Assembly: GCA_036508635.1 (NCBI GenBank)
Contig: DATCGY010000087.1
Coordinates: forward strand, 1-23,345
Direction of reading: 5' to 3'
Length of the DNA stretch: 23,345 bases
DNA from: FEN-727 sp036508635
Lineage (GTDB): Bacteria; Actinomycetota; Geothermincolia; Fen-727; Anoxymicrobiaceae
Part shown: piece after piece, positions 6,952 to 14,822 of the stretch
Layout of the letters: the number at the start of each line of letters is the position of its first letter
How positions within the stretch are numbered: position 1 is the first letter of the stretch
Notes under the pieces: generated by a model
The model's database searches: none
Told to the model about the DNA's origin: nothing
The model's input: the letters and a program-made list of their open reading frames with translations, nothing else
Made by a program: the position numbers and the translations under genes

Positions 6952-7873
6952 GACAGGCGAAACGGACTGGGGCCATTACGACCTGATGGGCAAGACCGAG
7001 CTGACCATCCGTCCCATCGCACTCGATGGTGCCAACCTCAACGATATCGCCGAAGTTACGGCCGACGTTCTTTGCATGGAACGAGGCGAAGTTTGGGTGG
7101 TGGACGTGCGCGGAGACTCGCTCACCATCGATGTCCTCCGAGAGCACGCGGACGCCCACGACTTAGTCGGCAAGCAGGAGGAGCTCCTGCGACGCCTCGA
7201 CGCGCTTCCCGGTGTCCAAGTCAACGAAGAGACATCGGTCACATCGGCGGGTATGCTGGGGTGGATCGCCATGGACGGCGAGGAGATGCGCGAGGCCCTT
7301 GACCGCTCCGAGCGTATGGCCGCCGGGATGCTCGAGCGCATAAAGAAGCGCGCCGTTGTCTTCTCCACCGGGCCCGAGGTCGCGGGAGGACAGATCGAGG
7401 ATACCAACACCCCGGCAATCGCGCGCAGGCTCGCTGAGGAAGGGTACTCGGTTGCCGGAGGGGGCACGATAGCCGACGACAGGGCCCTGATCGCTGGAAA
7501 GATCCGGCGCGCGGCCTCAGAGGACGGCTTTGGCATGGTCATCACGACCGGGGGTGTGGGCGCCGAGGACAAGGATCATACTGTGGAAGCCGTGCTTTCC
7601 CTCGACCCGGAAGCGGCTACCCCTTACATCACGAGGCACGAGATCGGCACTGGACGCCACGTAAAAGACGGGGTGCGGATAGCCGTCGGGCAATTCGGGG
7701 GCGCTCTCATCGTCTCTCTCCCCGGCCCGAACGACGAAGTCACAGCAAGCCTTGAGAAGCTCGTCGACGGGCTGATAAGCGGAGCGGAAAAGAACGAGCT
7801 GGCCGAATCTATCGCGCAGACGCTGCGCGAGCGACTGCGCGAGAAGTACTCACACTACCATCCACAAGATTAG
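6941..7873 (+). CDS. CinA/MoaB-type (MoCF_biosynth domain) protein
   Basis: Residues 135-275 form a MoCF_biosynth domain. The strand VVFSTGPEVAGGQIEDTN is followed by ARRLAEEGYSVAG, then the signature TTGGVGAEDKDHT (202-214) and a late LPGP loop. This fold binds molybdopterin in MogA/MoaB and acts on pyridine dinucleotides in the CinA (COG1058) branch. The IEDTN motif and the wording around TTGGVG are closer to CinA. Residues 1-130 match nothing I know. The ATG at 6941 overlaps the stop of the NadC-like gene. An alternative ATG at 6986 lacks a clear ribosome site. As the last gene of the rightward run it ends 26 nt from a convergent operon. Its role beside a NadC-like protein may be in nucleotide or molybdopterin chemistry. 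Confidence 0.78.
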   Translation: MPRETGETDWGHYDLMGKTELTIRPIALDGANLNDIAEVTADVLCMERGEVWVVDVRGDSLTIDVLREHADAHDLVGKQEELLRRLDALPGVQVNEETSVTSAGMLGWIAMDGEEMREALDRSERMAAGMLERIKKRAVVFSTGPEVAGGQIEDTNTPAIARRLAEEGYSVAGGGTIADDRALIAGKIRRAASEDGFGMVITTGGVGAEDKDHTVEAVLSLDPEAATPYITRHEIGTGRHVKDGVRIAVGQFGGALIVSLPGPNDEVTASLEKLVDGLISGAEKNELAESIAQTLRERLREKYSHYHPQD

Positions 7874-7899
7874 AGCTCACATAAGCCAGCGACCGTTGC

Positions 7900-8430
7900 T
7901 CAGCCGACTTTGTCCGCCAACCACGCGCTGATGCGCATAAGCGGGCTGAACGTCATAGGGACCGGCATTCCCATGAATGACGACTTGATGTACTCGGTTA
8001 TGACGCCGCCGGTCTCGGTAGTGTCCAGGTAGGCGTACTCGATGGTCAACCCGAGCTTCTTCAGCAGCGCGTGCTGGAGCACCGGGATACCCGCCGCCTT
8101 GGCCGCGCGCAGTCGCTCGTCGAAGTCACGGACGAAGAAGCCGATATGGTGAAGCCCCTCCCCCTCGCCCAGCAGGTCGCTGTACAAGGACCGTCCTTCG
8201 AGTATCTGTATCAGCTCCAACTGCACCGACCCGGCCTGCGCGAGCGCTATCTTGCCCTTGTAGGTGACTTCCTCGCCATCCTCGAGGCACCAGACGGGCT
8301 CGCCCTCGAAGACGGCCCACGGCCCCAGGCCCAGCACTTCGTGGAAGTAATCGATAGACCTGTCCATGTCCCGCACGACGATGCCTATCTGCCGTACCCG
8401 CGGCATGCTGAGCCCTTTCTTTTTACTCAC
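7900..8430 (-). CDS. VOC-family (glyoxalase/epimerase-like) protein
   Basis: This vicinal-oxygen-chelate protein has about 176 residues. Two beta-alpha-beta-beta-beta modules are visible: RQIGIVVRDMDRSIDYFHEV with VQLELIQ, and HHIGFFVRDFDERLRAAKA with GGVITEYI. The second-module His and the final Glu fit two of the metal ligands of methylmalonyl-CoA epimerase. The first-module ligand position carries Gln in place of His, so specificity is open. The start chosen is the GTG at 8430 because GAGGGGG lies 9 nt upstream; the ATG at 8439 is too close to that site, and the TTG at 8475 has none. It is the last gene of the TetR-led leftward operon, just after the lyase-like gene. It may epimerise or rearrange an intermediate of that pathway. 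Confidence 0.85.
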   Translation of the reverse strand: MSKKKGLSMPRVRQIGIVVRDMDRSIDYFHEVLGLGPWAVFEGEPVWCLEDGEEVTYKGKIALAQAGSVQLELIQILEGRSLYSDLLGEGEGLHHIGFFVRDFDERLRAAKAAGIPVLQHALLKKLGLTIEYAYLDTTETGGVITEYIKSSFMGMPVPMTFSPLMRISAWLADKVG

Positions 8431-8482
8431 GCGAACCATCCCCCTCTCGATCGATGAGTTGCCCGCTACTGACAATCACATA

Positions 8483-10144
8483 TCAGAACTGGAAGCTCTG
8501 CGCGAACATCATGGTAGCCGGACTCGTCACCGCCGGGTCGGTCATGACGTTGACGCACGCGGGCTTGCCGCACGCGAGAGCGCGCGCGACCGCCGGCGCG
8601 ATGTCCGCTTCCTTGTCCACGAACTCCCCGTAGCCGCCCAGGGCCTCCACGATCTTTTCATAATGGATGACCCCGAGCTCCGTACCGCAGACGCGGTCGT
8701 CCGCGTAGCATATTTCCTGGGAGTGCTTGACCATACCCCATCCCTGGTCGTTGCATATCACGCAGACGATCGGGATGCAGTGGCGCACCGCGGTCTCGAA
8801 CTCCATGGCGTTCAGCCCGAAGGAACCGTCCCCGGTGATGAGCACTACGCGCTCGTCCGGGCGCGCGACCTTGGCGCCAAGCGCGAACGGTATGCCGGTG
8901 CCGAGGCATCCGAAGTAGGTGCCGCTACCGATGACGCCGGCGGTCTTCGTAGCCCTCAGTGCGATCATCGCAAAGTAGAGCGCATCACCGCCGTCCAGTG
9001 TATAGATAGCATCATCACCGGCGGTCTCCCGCACCACCTGCATGAGCCTGAACGGGTGGATAGGGTTGGTGGTTGTCTCGCGGGCGGCCCTGTCGGCCTC
9101 TGTGAGGCCGGTGAACATGTTCTTGAGAGAGGCAAGCCATTCGCTTCTGTCGGCGCTCTTAACACTCTCGGTCATGACCCCAAGCGTGGCCGCCGCGTCG
9201 CCAACCATGCCGACGTCGGCCTGCCGGTTCCTGTTTATCTCCGCCTCGTCTATGTCCAGGCGCACTACCCTGGCGTTTGGCACGACCTCGCCGAAGTTGA
9301 GTACCCAGTTCAACCTTATGCCCACCGTGAACACCACGTCGGCCATGGCCGCCGCGCCAAGCAACCCCATCAGCCCGCCGTCCCACAGTGACTGCGGGTG
9401 CTCGTCGGGCAGCGCCCCGCGCCCGTTATCCATGAGAATAAACGGCATTCCCGTCTTCTCCAGGAACGCCTTCAGCTCGGCCTCCGCACCGCTTGCCATG
9501 ATGCCACTGCCCCCCAGGAGCAGCGGCCGCTCGGCGGAGTCCAGCATCTCGACGGCCTTCTCGAGCACTGGACCCTCGGGGACCGACCGGTGCTTGCTCC
9601 ACCCTTTCTTGGGCCAAACGACCTCAGCCTCGTCAACCGTCGCGTACAACTCGTCCGGGGGCACCTCGAGGAATACCGGGCCCGGCCTGCCGGATACCGC
9701 CTGCCTGAACGCCATCTCGAGGTAGTCGGGGATCCTCTTGACGTCGTAGCACCGGCCGGTCCACTTGACCACCGGGCTTATCATGTCGACCTGTTCCATG
9801 TCCTGCAGGGCGCCCCTGTCCAGGTCCCTTATTGGCGCCATCCCGCTGACAACTACGACCGGTGCGTTTTCGAGAAACGCGTTTGCAACCCCGGTAAGGG
9901 AGTTGGTAAACCCGGGGCCCGCGGTCACCAGGCACATCCCGGGTTTTCCGCTGTAGATCGACCATGAGTGCGCGGCCATAACCGCGGCCTGCTCGTGGCG
10001 GACGTCGATGTTTCTCACTCCCTCCGCCAGGAAACCATCGAAGATAGGCATGATGTGCCCGCCCGACAGCGAGAACACCGTATCGATGCCTTCCACTTCC
10101 TTGATGTATTTCGCGAACAGCCGCCCCCCGTGTAGCTCAGACAT
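8483..10144 (-). CDS. ThDP-dependent 2-hydroxyacyl-CoA lyase / oxalyl-CoA decarboxylase-like enzyme
   Basis: This thiamine-diphosphate enzyme has 553 residues and three domains. The N-terminal Pyr domain has the activating glutamate Glu51 in VRHEQAAVMAA. The central domain contains GIRLNWVLNFG, very close to the GARLNWxLxFG run of 2-hydroxyacyl-CoA lyases and oxalyl-CoA decarboxylases. The C-terminal PP domain carries the cofactor motif GDGSFG...ICNDQGWGM near residues 436-467. The family cleaves 2-hydroxyacyl-CoA to formyl-CoA and an aldehyde, or decarboxylates oxalyl-CoA. Acetolactate synthase is a less likely alternative. The ATG at 10144 has GGAGG six nt upstream. With an alcohol dehydrogenase and two VOC proteins in one operon, a short carbonyl or hydroxyacid pathway is likely. 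The real substrate is unknown. Confidence 0.88.
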   Translation of the reverse strand: MSELHGGRLFAKYIKEVEGIDTVFSLSGGHIMPIFDGFLAEGVRNIDVRHEQAAVMAAHSWSIYSGKPGMCLVTAGPGFTNSLTGVANAFLENAPVVVVSGMAPIRDLDRGALQDMEQVDMISPVVKWTGRCYDVKRIPDYLEMAFRQAVSGRPGPVFLEVPPDELYATVDEAEVVWPKKGWSKHRSVPEGPVLEKAVEMLDSAERPLLLGGSGIMASGAEAELKAFLEKTGMPFILMDNGRGALPDEHPQSLWDGGLMGLLGAAAMADVVFTVGIRLNWVLNFGEVVPNARVVRLDIDEAEINRNRQADVGMVGDAAATLGVMTESVKSADRSEWLASLKNMFTGLTEADRAARETTTNPIHPFRLMQVVRETAGDDAIYTLDGGDALYFAMIALRATKTAGVIGSGTYFGCLGTGIPFALGAKVARPDERVVLITGDGSFGLNAMEFETAVRHCIPIVCVICNDQGWGMVKHSQEICYADDRVCGTELGVIHYEKIVEALGGYGEFVDKEADIAPAVARALACGKPACVNVMTDPAVTSPATMMFAQSFQF

Positions 10145-10220
10145 AAGGCACCTCCACTATCAAAGTACGACCGCGACAAACAGGACCTACTCCGCTTTCA
10201 TCTAACCTCAAGGCGCCGCG

Positions 10221-11228
10221 CTAGAGTATGCCCACCCGCGCGGCGGCCTTCATCGGCCAGTACAAGACGTTCTTCATGACGCTCGGTGGGACGAACATCA
10301 CCTTGTTCACCTCTACCATCTCCACGGTGTTACCGTCGGGGTCCTTGACGTATGCGAACGAGCCGACCGACCCCGAGCCCATGTCCATCAACGTGGGCGG
10401 CTGGTAGCTTTCCGCTCCCTCGGCCACGGCCTTATCGAACGTGGATTTTACGTCGTCGACGTCAAGCGCGAACTCCATGCACCCGATGTCACCCCATCTG
10501 CGTCCCTCGAACGTGTGTTTGCCCTCGTAATCGGGCGTCTGGACGAGCCTGACCGAGCCAGGCTCGAGCACGGGAAGCGAGCTCTTCAGGTGGTGGGACT
10601 GATGCATTATCGCCATCCTGGTCTTCTTACCGCCGGTCACCTCCTCGGGGCCCGTGAAATCGTCGGTCTCCAGGAGGAACTGGTCGAACCCGAGCACGTT
10701 GCTGTAGAAATCCTTGGCGGCGTCGAGATCGGTTACGCCCACCGTGACGTGCGAGATCCCGCCTACCCTGCGCCGGTTCCCCGCCGGGTCTTCCACAAGT
10801 TGCACCAGGAGGCCGTCCGGATCGCGCAGGTACGCGTACCTCACAGTCTTGCCCCCATCGAACTGCATCTTCTTTATGCCCGTGATGAATGGAACTCCGT
10901 GGCTGTCCAGGTAGCTGTAGACCTCGTCCAGGCGGAAAGCTTTGACCCCGACCTCCAGGATCCCGATGTCGCCCCACTCGACCGGGCTCGGCGGCTCCTT
11001 GGGGGTGGTGGACGTGTGCTGGACGATCTCGATGGCGCCACCGCCCGCCACGTTCATCGCCATCAGCATCCTCATCTCGCAGCGTCCCCCGAGGATTGAC
11101 TCCATCTGCTCGTCGTACCCGGTGTGGTCGTTGAGCTTCATCTTGAAGCCGAGCTTGTTCCTCCAGAAGTCGTACGTCTTGTCGACGTCGTGGACTCCCA
11201 TACCGATGTGCTGGAAAGCCGTTATCAT
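10221..11228 (-). CDS. Two-domain VOC-family protein
   Basis: The 335 residues contain two consecutive VOC units. The first (about 1-145) starts FQHIGMGVHDVDKTYDFW and ends RYAYLRDPDGLLVQLVED. The second (about 155-310) starts ISHVTVGVTDLDAAKDFY and ends AYVKDPDGNTVEMVEV. Each unit has the N-terminal His and C-terminal Glu or Gln typical of metal binding in glyoxalases and extradiol dioxygenases. The second unit's terminal Glu and first His are intact. Known proteins of this layout include dioxygenases, isomerases and resistance proteins, so the activity is not fixed by sequence. The ATG at 11228 follows GGGGGG by six nt. It lies 31 nt after the alcohol dehydrogenase gene and 76 nt before the lyase-like gene. 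Confidence 0.87.
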   Translation of the reverse strand: MITAFQHIGMGVHDVDKTYDFWRNKLGFKMKLNDHTGYDEQMESILGGRCEMRMLMAMNVAGGGAIEIVQHTSTTPKEPPSPVEWGDIGILEVGVKAFRLDEVYSYLDSHGVPFITGIKKMQFDGGKTVRYAYLRDPDGLLVQLVEDPAGNRRRVGGISHVTVGVTDLDAAKDFYSNVLGFDQFLLETDDFTGPEEVTGGKKTRMAIMHQSHHLKSSLPVLEPGSVRLVQTPDYEGKHTFEGRRWGDIGCMEFALDVDDVKSTFDKAVAEGAESYQPPTLMDMGSGSVGSFAYVKDPDGNTVEMVEVNKVMFVPPSVMKNVLYWPMKAAARVGIL

Positions 11229-11259
11229 GCCTTGCCCCCCTTTCTCACGCGCCCGGCCC

Positions 11260-12480
11260 TCAGGGCGTGAACGCGATCTTGATGGCGTGATGCCTGCCCT
11301 TGTTGAGCGCCACGTCGAGCGCCTCCGGCCAATCAGTGAGCTTGAACCTGTGGGTCACCAGCGGCGCGAGGTCGACCTTGCCCTCCTGGTGCAGGCGCAG
11401 CGCCAGGTCGAAGTTGTGCTCCACCGTTCCGGCGAACTCCTCCTCCTGGTAGCCGTAGACACCCTTGATGTGTAGCTCCTTGAACCAGACCGGGGTCCAG
11501 TCGATCCTCTTTGGCTCGCCGATCCCAAGCAGGTTGAACCAGCCCGAGTTCTTCAGGACTCGAAGCGAGGTATCTATCGTCTCGGTGCTGCCTACAGTAT
11601 CGAAGACCCTGTCGACTCCCCCGATCAGCAGTGGTTTGGCGAGAATAGGCGTGAACATCTTCGCCCCGGTGAGGTCCGCGACGCGGCGGTAGAACTTCTT
11701 GTCCATGGGAGGGGAGACGACCTCGTCGGCTCCGAAATCCCGGGCAACCTGCGAGTGAAACGGGTCTATCTCTACCGCTATGAGGCGCGTGTCGGGATGG
11801 AGCGCCTTCAGGGCGGCTATGGTGGAAAGCCCCATCACGCCGCAGCCGATCACCATCAAGGTCTCGCCGGGTACTATCGGGTTTTGCAGCGCCATGTGAA
11901 GGCCGGTGGAGAAAGGGTCGGTCATGCACGCGGCCTCGTCGCTGACCCCGTCGGGAATCTTGAACAGCTGCGATTCGTGCGCCACGCCCATCTCGCTGAT
12001 GAAGCCGGGGACGCCGGCGGTGGCACCGGTTATAGTTCCAGGTTCGAGTTTCCCCGCGGTGAAGTTCTCGCAGAGCTGCGAGCGTCCGGTAGCGCAGTAA
12101 ACGCACGGCGGTTCGATGCCCCTGGCCGCGCAGCCGAGCATGGGATTGACTGTGACCCGGTCACCGACATCGAATAGCTCGACCGCGGAGCCTTTCTCGA
12201 CGATATTGCCGCAAACCTCGTGCCCCAGCACGAACGGGTACGAAGCAAAAGGCTGCAGGGTCAGGCTCTCGTGGCAGCAGATTATCCCCATGTCGCTGCC
12301 GCAGAGGCCAGCCAGGCGCGGCCTGACCTTCACCCAGCCGGGCCCGGGCAGTTCGAACTCCGGGATATCGCGCATCCGGACGGGCGCGATATTTGTAAAC
12401 AGAACCTTCGGCCACCTTCGGTCCAGCGCGCCGGTAAGGAGATACTTCGGTATGTTGTATTCGAACGTCAGCGCTTTCAA
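11260..12480 (-). CDS. Zinc-dependent alcohol dehydrogenase (MDR family)
   Basis: This is a 406-residue medium-chain dehydrogenase/reductase that interconverts an alcohol and an aldehyde or ketone using NAD(P). Catalytic zinc ligands are Cys60 (LCGSD) and His87-Glu88 (LGHEVCG). The structural zinc lobe has C117, C126, C129 and C137, with a longer gap than usual between the first two. The nucleotide fold is GCGVMG at 212-217. The N-terminal 40 residues, with YNIPKYLLTGALD, are longer than in classical members. The start is TTG at 12480, whose bases overlap the TGA of the upstream TetR gene, with GGGGGG 7 nt before it. It is translationally coupled to the regulator and opens the catabolic part of the operon. 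Confidence 0.93.
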   Translation of the reverse strand: MKALTFEYNIPKYLLTGALDRRWPKVLFTNIAPVRMRDIPEFELPGPGWVKVRPRLAGLCGSDMGIICCHESLTLQPFASYPFVLGHEVCGNIVEKGSAVELFDVGDRVTVNPMLGCAARGIEPPCVYCATGRSQLCENFTAGKLEPGTITGATAGVPGFISEMGVAHESQLFKIPDGVSDEAACMTDPFSTGLHMALQNPIVPGETLMVIGCGVMGLSTIAALKALHPDTRLIAVEIDPFHSQVARDFGADEVVSPPMDKKFYRRVADLTGAKMFTPILAKPLLIGGVDRVFDTVGSTETIDTSLRVLKNSGWFNLLGIGEPKRIDWTPVWFKELHIKGVYGYQEEEFAGTVEHNFDLALRLHQEGKVDLAPLVTHRFKLTDWPEALDVALNKGRHHAIKIAFTP

Positions 12481-13115
12481 TCTGCCACCCCCCTCGGGCC
12501 CTCAGCCCTGGTCGACTTGTCGGTCTGGAGCATCGCCAGCGCTCTCTCTTTCAGGAACTGGCCGAGCTCGTCGAAGCGCTCTTCGTCTTGCATGAGACAG
12601 CGATAGAAATCGTAGCCCTCGAGCAGAGAGATCAGGGTATCGGCGAGTTTCTCCGGGTCGGTCTTTACGATATGCCCGGATTCCATGAGGCTTCTTATCT
12701 CGTGCAATAGCCATCGGTGGAGCGCGAAGTACATTTCCTGAAGGCTCTGGCGCACCCGCTCGTTCCTGAAGCTCAGCGCGTAGCACGAGTAGAAGACCCC
12801 CATGTCGATAAACTGGACCCAGTCGCGGCTGAAGGCGATGTCGATACCCCTGCGTAGCCTCTCGCCCGGCTCGCTTATCCCGTCGAGGATCGGTGCGAAA
12901 GCGCCCTGGTACTTTTCCGTGAGGTACCTTACAAGCTCCACTATCATCTCTTCCCTGGAGGAGAAATAGTGATAGATCAGGCTCTGGTTTATGTTCATGT
13001 GCCTGGCGATCTTGGCGTTGGAGGCCCCCTCGAGCCCCTCGGTCGCTATCACCTCGTAGAAGTGATCCAGTATCTCCTGTTTTCTTATGGAGGCTCTGTC
13101 AGATGTACGTGCCAT
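12477..13115 (-). CDS. TetR-family transcriptional regulator
   Basis: This regulator has 212 residues and an N-terminal TetR helix-turn-helix (ASNAKIARHMNINQSLIYHYF, about residues 37-57, quoted in part). The alpha-helical C-terminal domain should bind a small effector. The ATG at 13115 is preferred over the GTG at 13121 because AAGGGTGG stands at the right distance. It is the first gene of the leftward operon, its stop overlaps the start of the alcohol dehydrogenase gene, and it very likely represses the operon and itself. A 16-bp palindrome of TetR-operator type lies about 206 bp upstream at 13321. The sequence between carries remains of another gene, so the promoter may lie near that palindrome and leave a long leader. 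Confidence 0.92.
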   Translation of the reverse strand: MARTSDRASIRKQEILDHFYEVIATEGLEGASNAKIARHMNINQSLIYHYFSSREEMIVELVRYLTEKYQGAFAPILDGISEPGERLRRGIDIAFSRDWVQFIDMGVFYSCYALSFRNERVRQSLQEMYFALHRWLLHEIRSLMESGHIVKTDPEKLADTLISLLEGYDFYRCLMQDEERFDELGQFLKERALAMLQTDKSTRAEGPRGVAD

Positions 13116-13239
13116 AGCCACCCTTCGCCGCGAACGGACGCAGGAGCTCCCCGTTGATACCGGTGTCGGCCTTTACTGGTCTGGCCCCCGTTCCATCGTA
13201 GACGAGACCGCCGCTGATGATGTAGACGAAGCCCATCCC
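13099..13239 (-). pseudogene. N-terminal remnant of an amidohydrolase (D-aminoacylase-like)
   Basis: The reverse strand has ATG at 13239 with GAAGGTGG upstream and reads MGFVYIISGGLVYDGTGARP followed by VKADTGINGE. This is the standard opening of N-acyl-D-amino-acid deacylase and dihydroorotase-like amidohydrolases (usual form: ingxVvDGTGxPpxxADVgixgg). After about 30 residues the likeness stops near 13150. The frame then runs 15 unrelated residues to a stop inside the TetR start region. The rest of a protein of nearly 500 residues is missing, so this is a breakpoint remnant, not a working gene. Confidence 0.55.
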
Positions 13240-13320
13240 GTACCACCTTCGTGACCGTCTCGCTACGAGGTGCCTTTTACAGACCGGGCAGATTCTCACG
13301 AAAGATGGGACAATTATTAA

Positions 13321-13336
13321 TTGACCGACCTGTCAA
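13321..13336. promoter_or_regulatory. TetR-type operator candidate TTGACCGACCTGTCAA
   Basis: The arms TTGAC and GTCAA are exact inverted repeats around a six-base centre, the size and style of TetR-family operators. On the reverse strand it also offers a perfect -35 hexamer, TTGACA, facing the TetR-led operon, followed by AT-rich sequence. A repressor bound here would block that promoter. Confidence 0.5.
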
Positions 13337-13451
13337 ATAATATTCCGCGCTCTCGCAGGGAGTCAAGATTTAAAGCCGGGTTCACCGCTCGATGCCCTAT
13401 CCTTGGACTTTCACGTCTTCCGCGAGAGGGCTTCTGGGGTAACAACAAACC

Positions 13452-13592
13452 TCAGACGCTTGCCGAGGCGCGCCGCACCGGATCAAGAAACTTTATCGCC
13501 AGCGGATCGAAACATACGCGCTCGCCCTCAGGCCGCGCCGACTCGATAGCCCTGAAAAAAGCGGCAGCATGTAATTCAGGGATGATTGACAT
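13452..13592 (-). pseudogene. N-terminal remnant of a SAM-dependent methyltransferase (LCMT/PPM type)
   Basis: From ATG at 13592 the reverse strand reads MSIIPELHAAAFFRAIESAR, then PEGERVCFDPLAIKFLDP, then a few residues to a stop at 13452. This is the usual beginning of the leucine-carboxyl-methyltransferase-like family (pattern: S-x-T/A-A-x3-A-x2-RA-x-ES-x2-P-x3-R-x-x-x-DP-x-A-x2-FL). Only about 46 of about 280 residues remain, and the SAM-binding GxGxD region is absent. It overlaps the predicted promoter of the gene at 13678. Confidence 0.55.
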
Positions 13593-13615
13593 GATATCAA
13601 CAAGGTGAATATTCT
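13586..13615 (+). promoter_or_regulatory. Sigma70-type promoter for the SDR gene
   Basis: A perfect -35 TTGACA (13586-13591) is followed by 18 bases and TATTCT (13610-13615, four of six consensus bases). Transcription would start near 13622, giving a leader of about 55 nt to the ATG at 13678. An imperfect palindrome, ATACC-N7-GGTAT (13637-13653), lies in this leader. Confidence 0.5.
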
Positions 13616-13677
13616 TATACGCGAATAGCGGGCTCGATACCGATGATTGGTATGCCATCGGGGAGGGTGGTGCCTGA

Positions 13678-14751
13678 ATGAAAGTCCTCGTTACCGGCGC
13701 TGGTGGGTTTATCGGCAGGCACATCGTCGAGGAGGTATGCGAGCTGGGACACCCGGTCCGCGCTACCGACCTTCCCGCGAGCGACCTGTCATCATCCGCC
13801 GCTCTCGGCGCGGAAGTGATGCCCGGCGACCTCTTGAACCCCGGTGACGTGAGCAAGCTGCTCGATGACGTCTCGCACGTCATTCACTGCGCAGCGACTT
13901 TCAACCTCGGGCTGCCGGTGGAGACGTGCCTGAAAGTCAATCGCGACGCGTCGGTCCTGCTGGCCGACGAGGCGGGCAAGCGCGGGGTCGAGCAATTCCT
14001 TCACATGAGCACCGGCGGCGTCTACGGCGGTTCGGTCTATACCCCGATGCGAGAGGACCACCCGCACCATCCGCCCGATGCCTACTCCCTGAGCAAGGAA
14101 GCTGGCGAGGCCGCGGTCGCCCACAAGATGCGCGAGTACGGCATTCCCCTGACGATATTCCGTCCCACGGCGGTATACGGCCCGCACAGCACTTATATCG
14201 CGGGCGCGTTCTATGTACTACCGTCCATCCTGCGATATCGCGGCATCAAGAAGCTGCCGTCGGTCACCGGCGGCAAGTCGCTCACGCTGGTGCACGTCAA
14301 GGATATCGCAGGCTCGGTGTGCTTCTGCCTGGACAACCCCGACGCCTACAACGAGGACTTCAACCTCTCAGAGGACAAGCCGCTCGTCGCGGGTGAGTTC
14401 TTCGACTTCCTCTTCGAGCTCTTCGACATAAAGGTCGCGTTCCACGTGCCGTACCCGAAGCGGCTCGTCGAGGGATTTGCGAATCTAGCTCTCAAGCTGC
14501 CGGGACCGGTGTCGTTCGGCCTTGCGAACTTCGTGCTCGACAAGATGTGGAACAACATCGTCGCCGAGCGCGGCCTCGTTAAGAAGCTCAAGCCGCATTT
14601 CGATCAGGACTTCATGTACTTCCTGCTCGGAAACCATTACCTCGACAACTCAAAGATAAGGGGCATCGGCTACGTGTCGCGCTATCCCACCTGCCTCGAG
14701 GGCCTGGGCGAAACCCTCGAGTGGTACAGGAGCGAGCGCTGGCTTCCCTGA
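13678..14751 (+). CDS. Extended SDR: NAD-dependent epimerase/dehydratase-like protein
   Basis: This is an extended short-chain dehydrogenase of 357 residues. The dinucleotide-binding motif GAGGFIG is at 7-13 (VTGAGGFIGRHIVEE). The catalytic residues appear as Ser111 region (HMSTGGVYGG) and Tyr136-x3-Lys140 (AYSLSKEAG). FRPTAVYGPH marks the following family strand. Such enzymes act on nucleotide sugars, sterols or 3-hydroxy ketones with NAD(P). The C-terminal 120 residues resemble the 3-beta-hydroxysteroid dehydrogenase group more than sugar epimerases, a weak impression. A GGGAGGGTGG ribosome site lies just before the ATG. The next gene begins 71 nt downstream on the same strand, so the two may form a short operon. 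Confidence 0.88.
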   Translation: MKVLVTGAGGFIGRHIVEEVCELGHPVRATDLPASDLSSSAALGAEVMPGDLLNPGDVSKLLDDVSHVIHCAATFNLGLPVETCLKVNRDASVLLADEAGKRGVEQFLHMSTGGVYGGSVYTPMREDHPHHPPDAYSLSKEAGEAAVAHKMREYGIPLTIFRPTAVYGPHSTYIAGAFYVLPSILRYRGIKKLPSVTGGKSLTLVHVKDIAGSVCFCLDNPDAYNEDFNLSEDKPLVAGEFFDFLFELFDIKVAFHVPYPKRLVEGFANLALKLPGPVSFGLANFVLDKMWNNIVAERGLVKKLKPHFDQDFMYFLLGNHYLDNSKIRGIGYVSRYPTCLEGLGETLEWYRSERWLP

Positions 14752-14822
14752 CTCGTTAGTGACGGTGAGGTGCGGGCACGGGCACTCAACCGCGACCCGC
14801 CAGACCAGTGGGGGTGTGCACT

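Noticed and set aside
8366..9391. 341-residue open frame on the plus strand
   Set aside because: It is antisense to the ThDP-dependent enzyme and the VOC gene, both of which have clear motifs.
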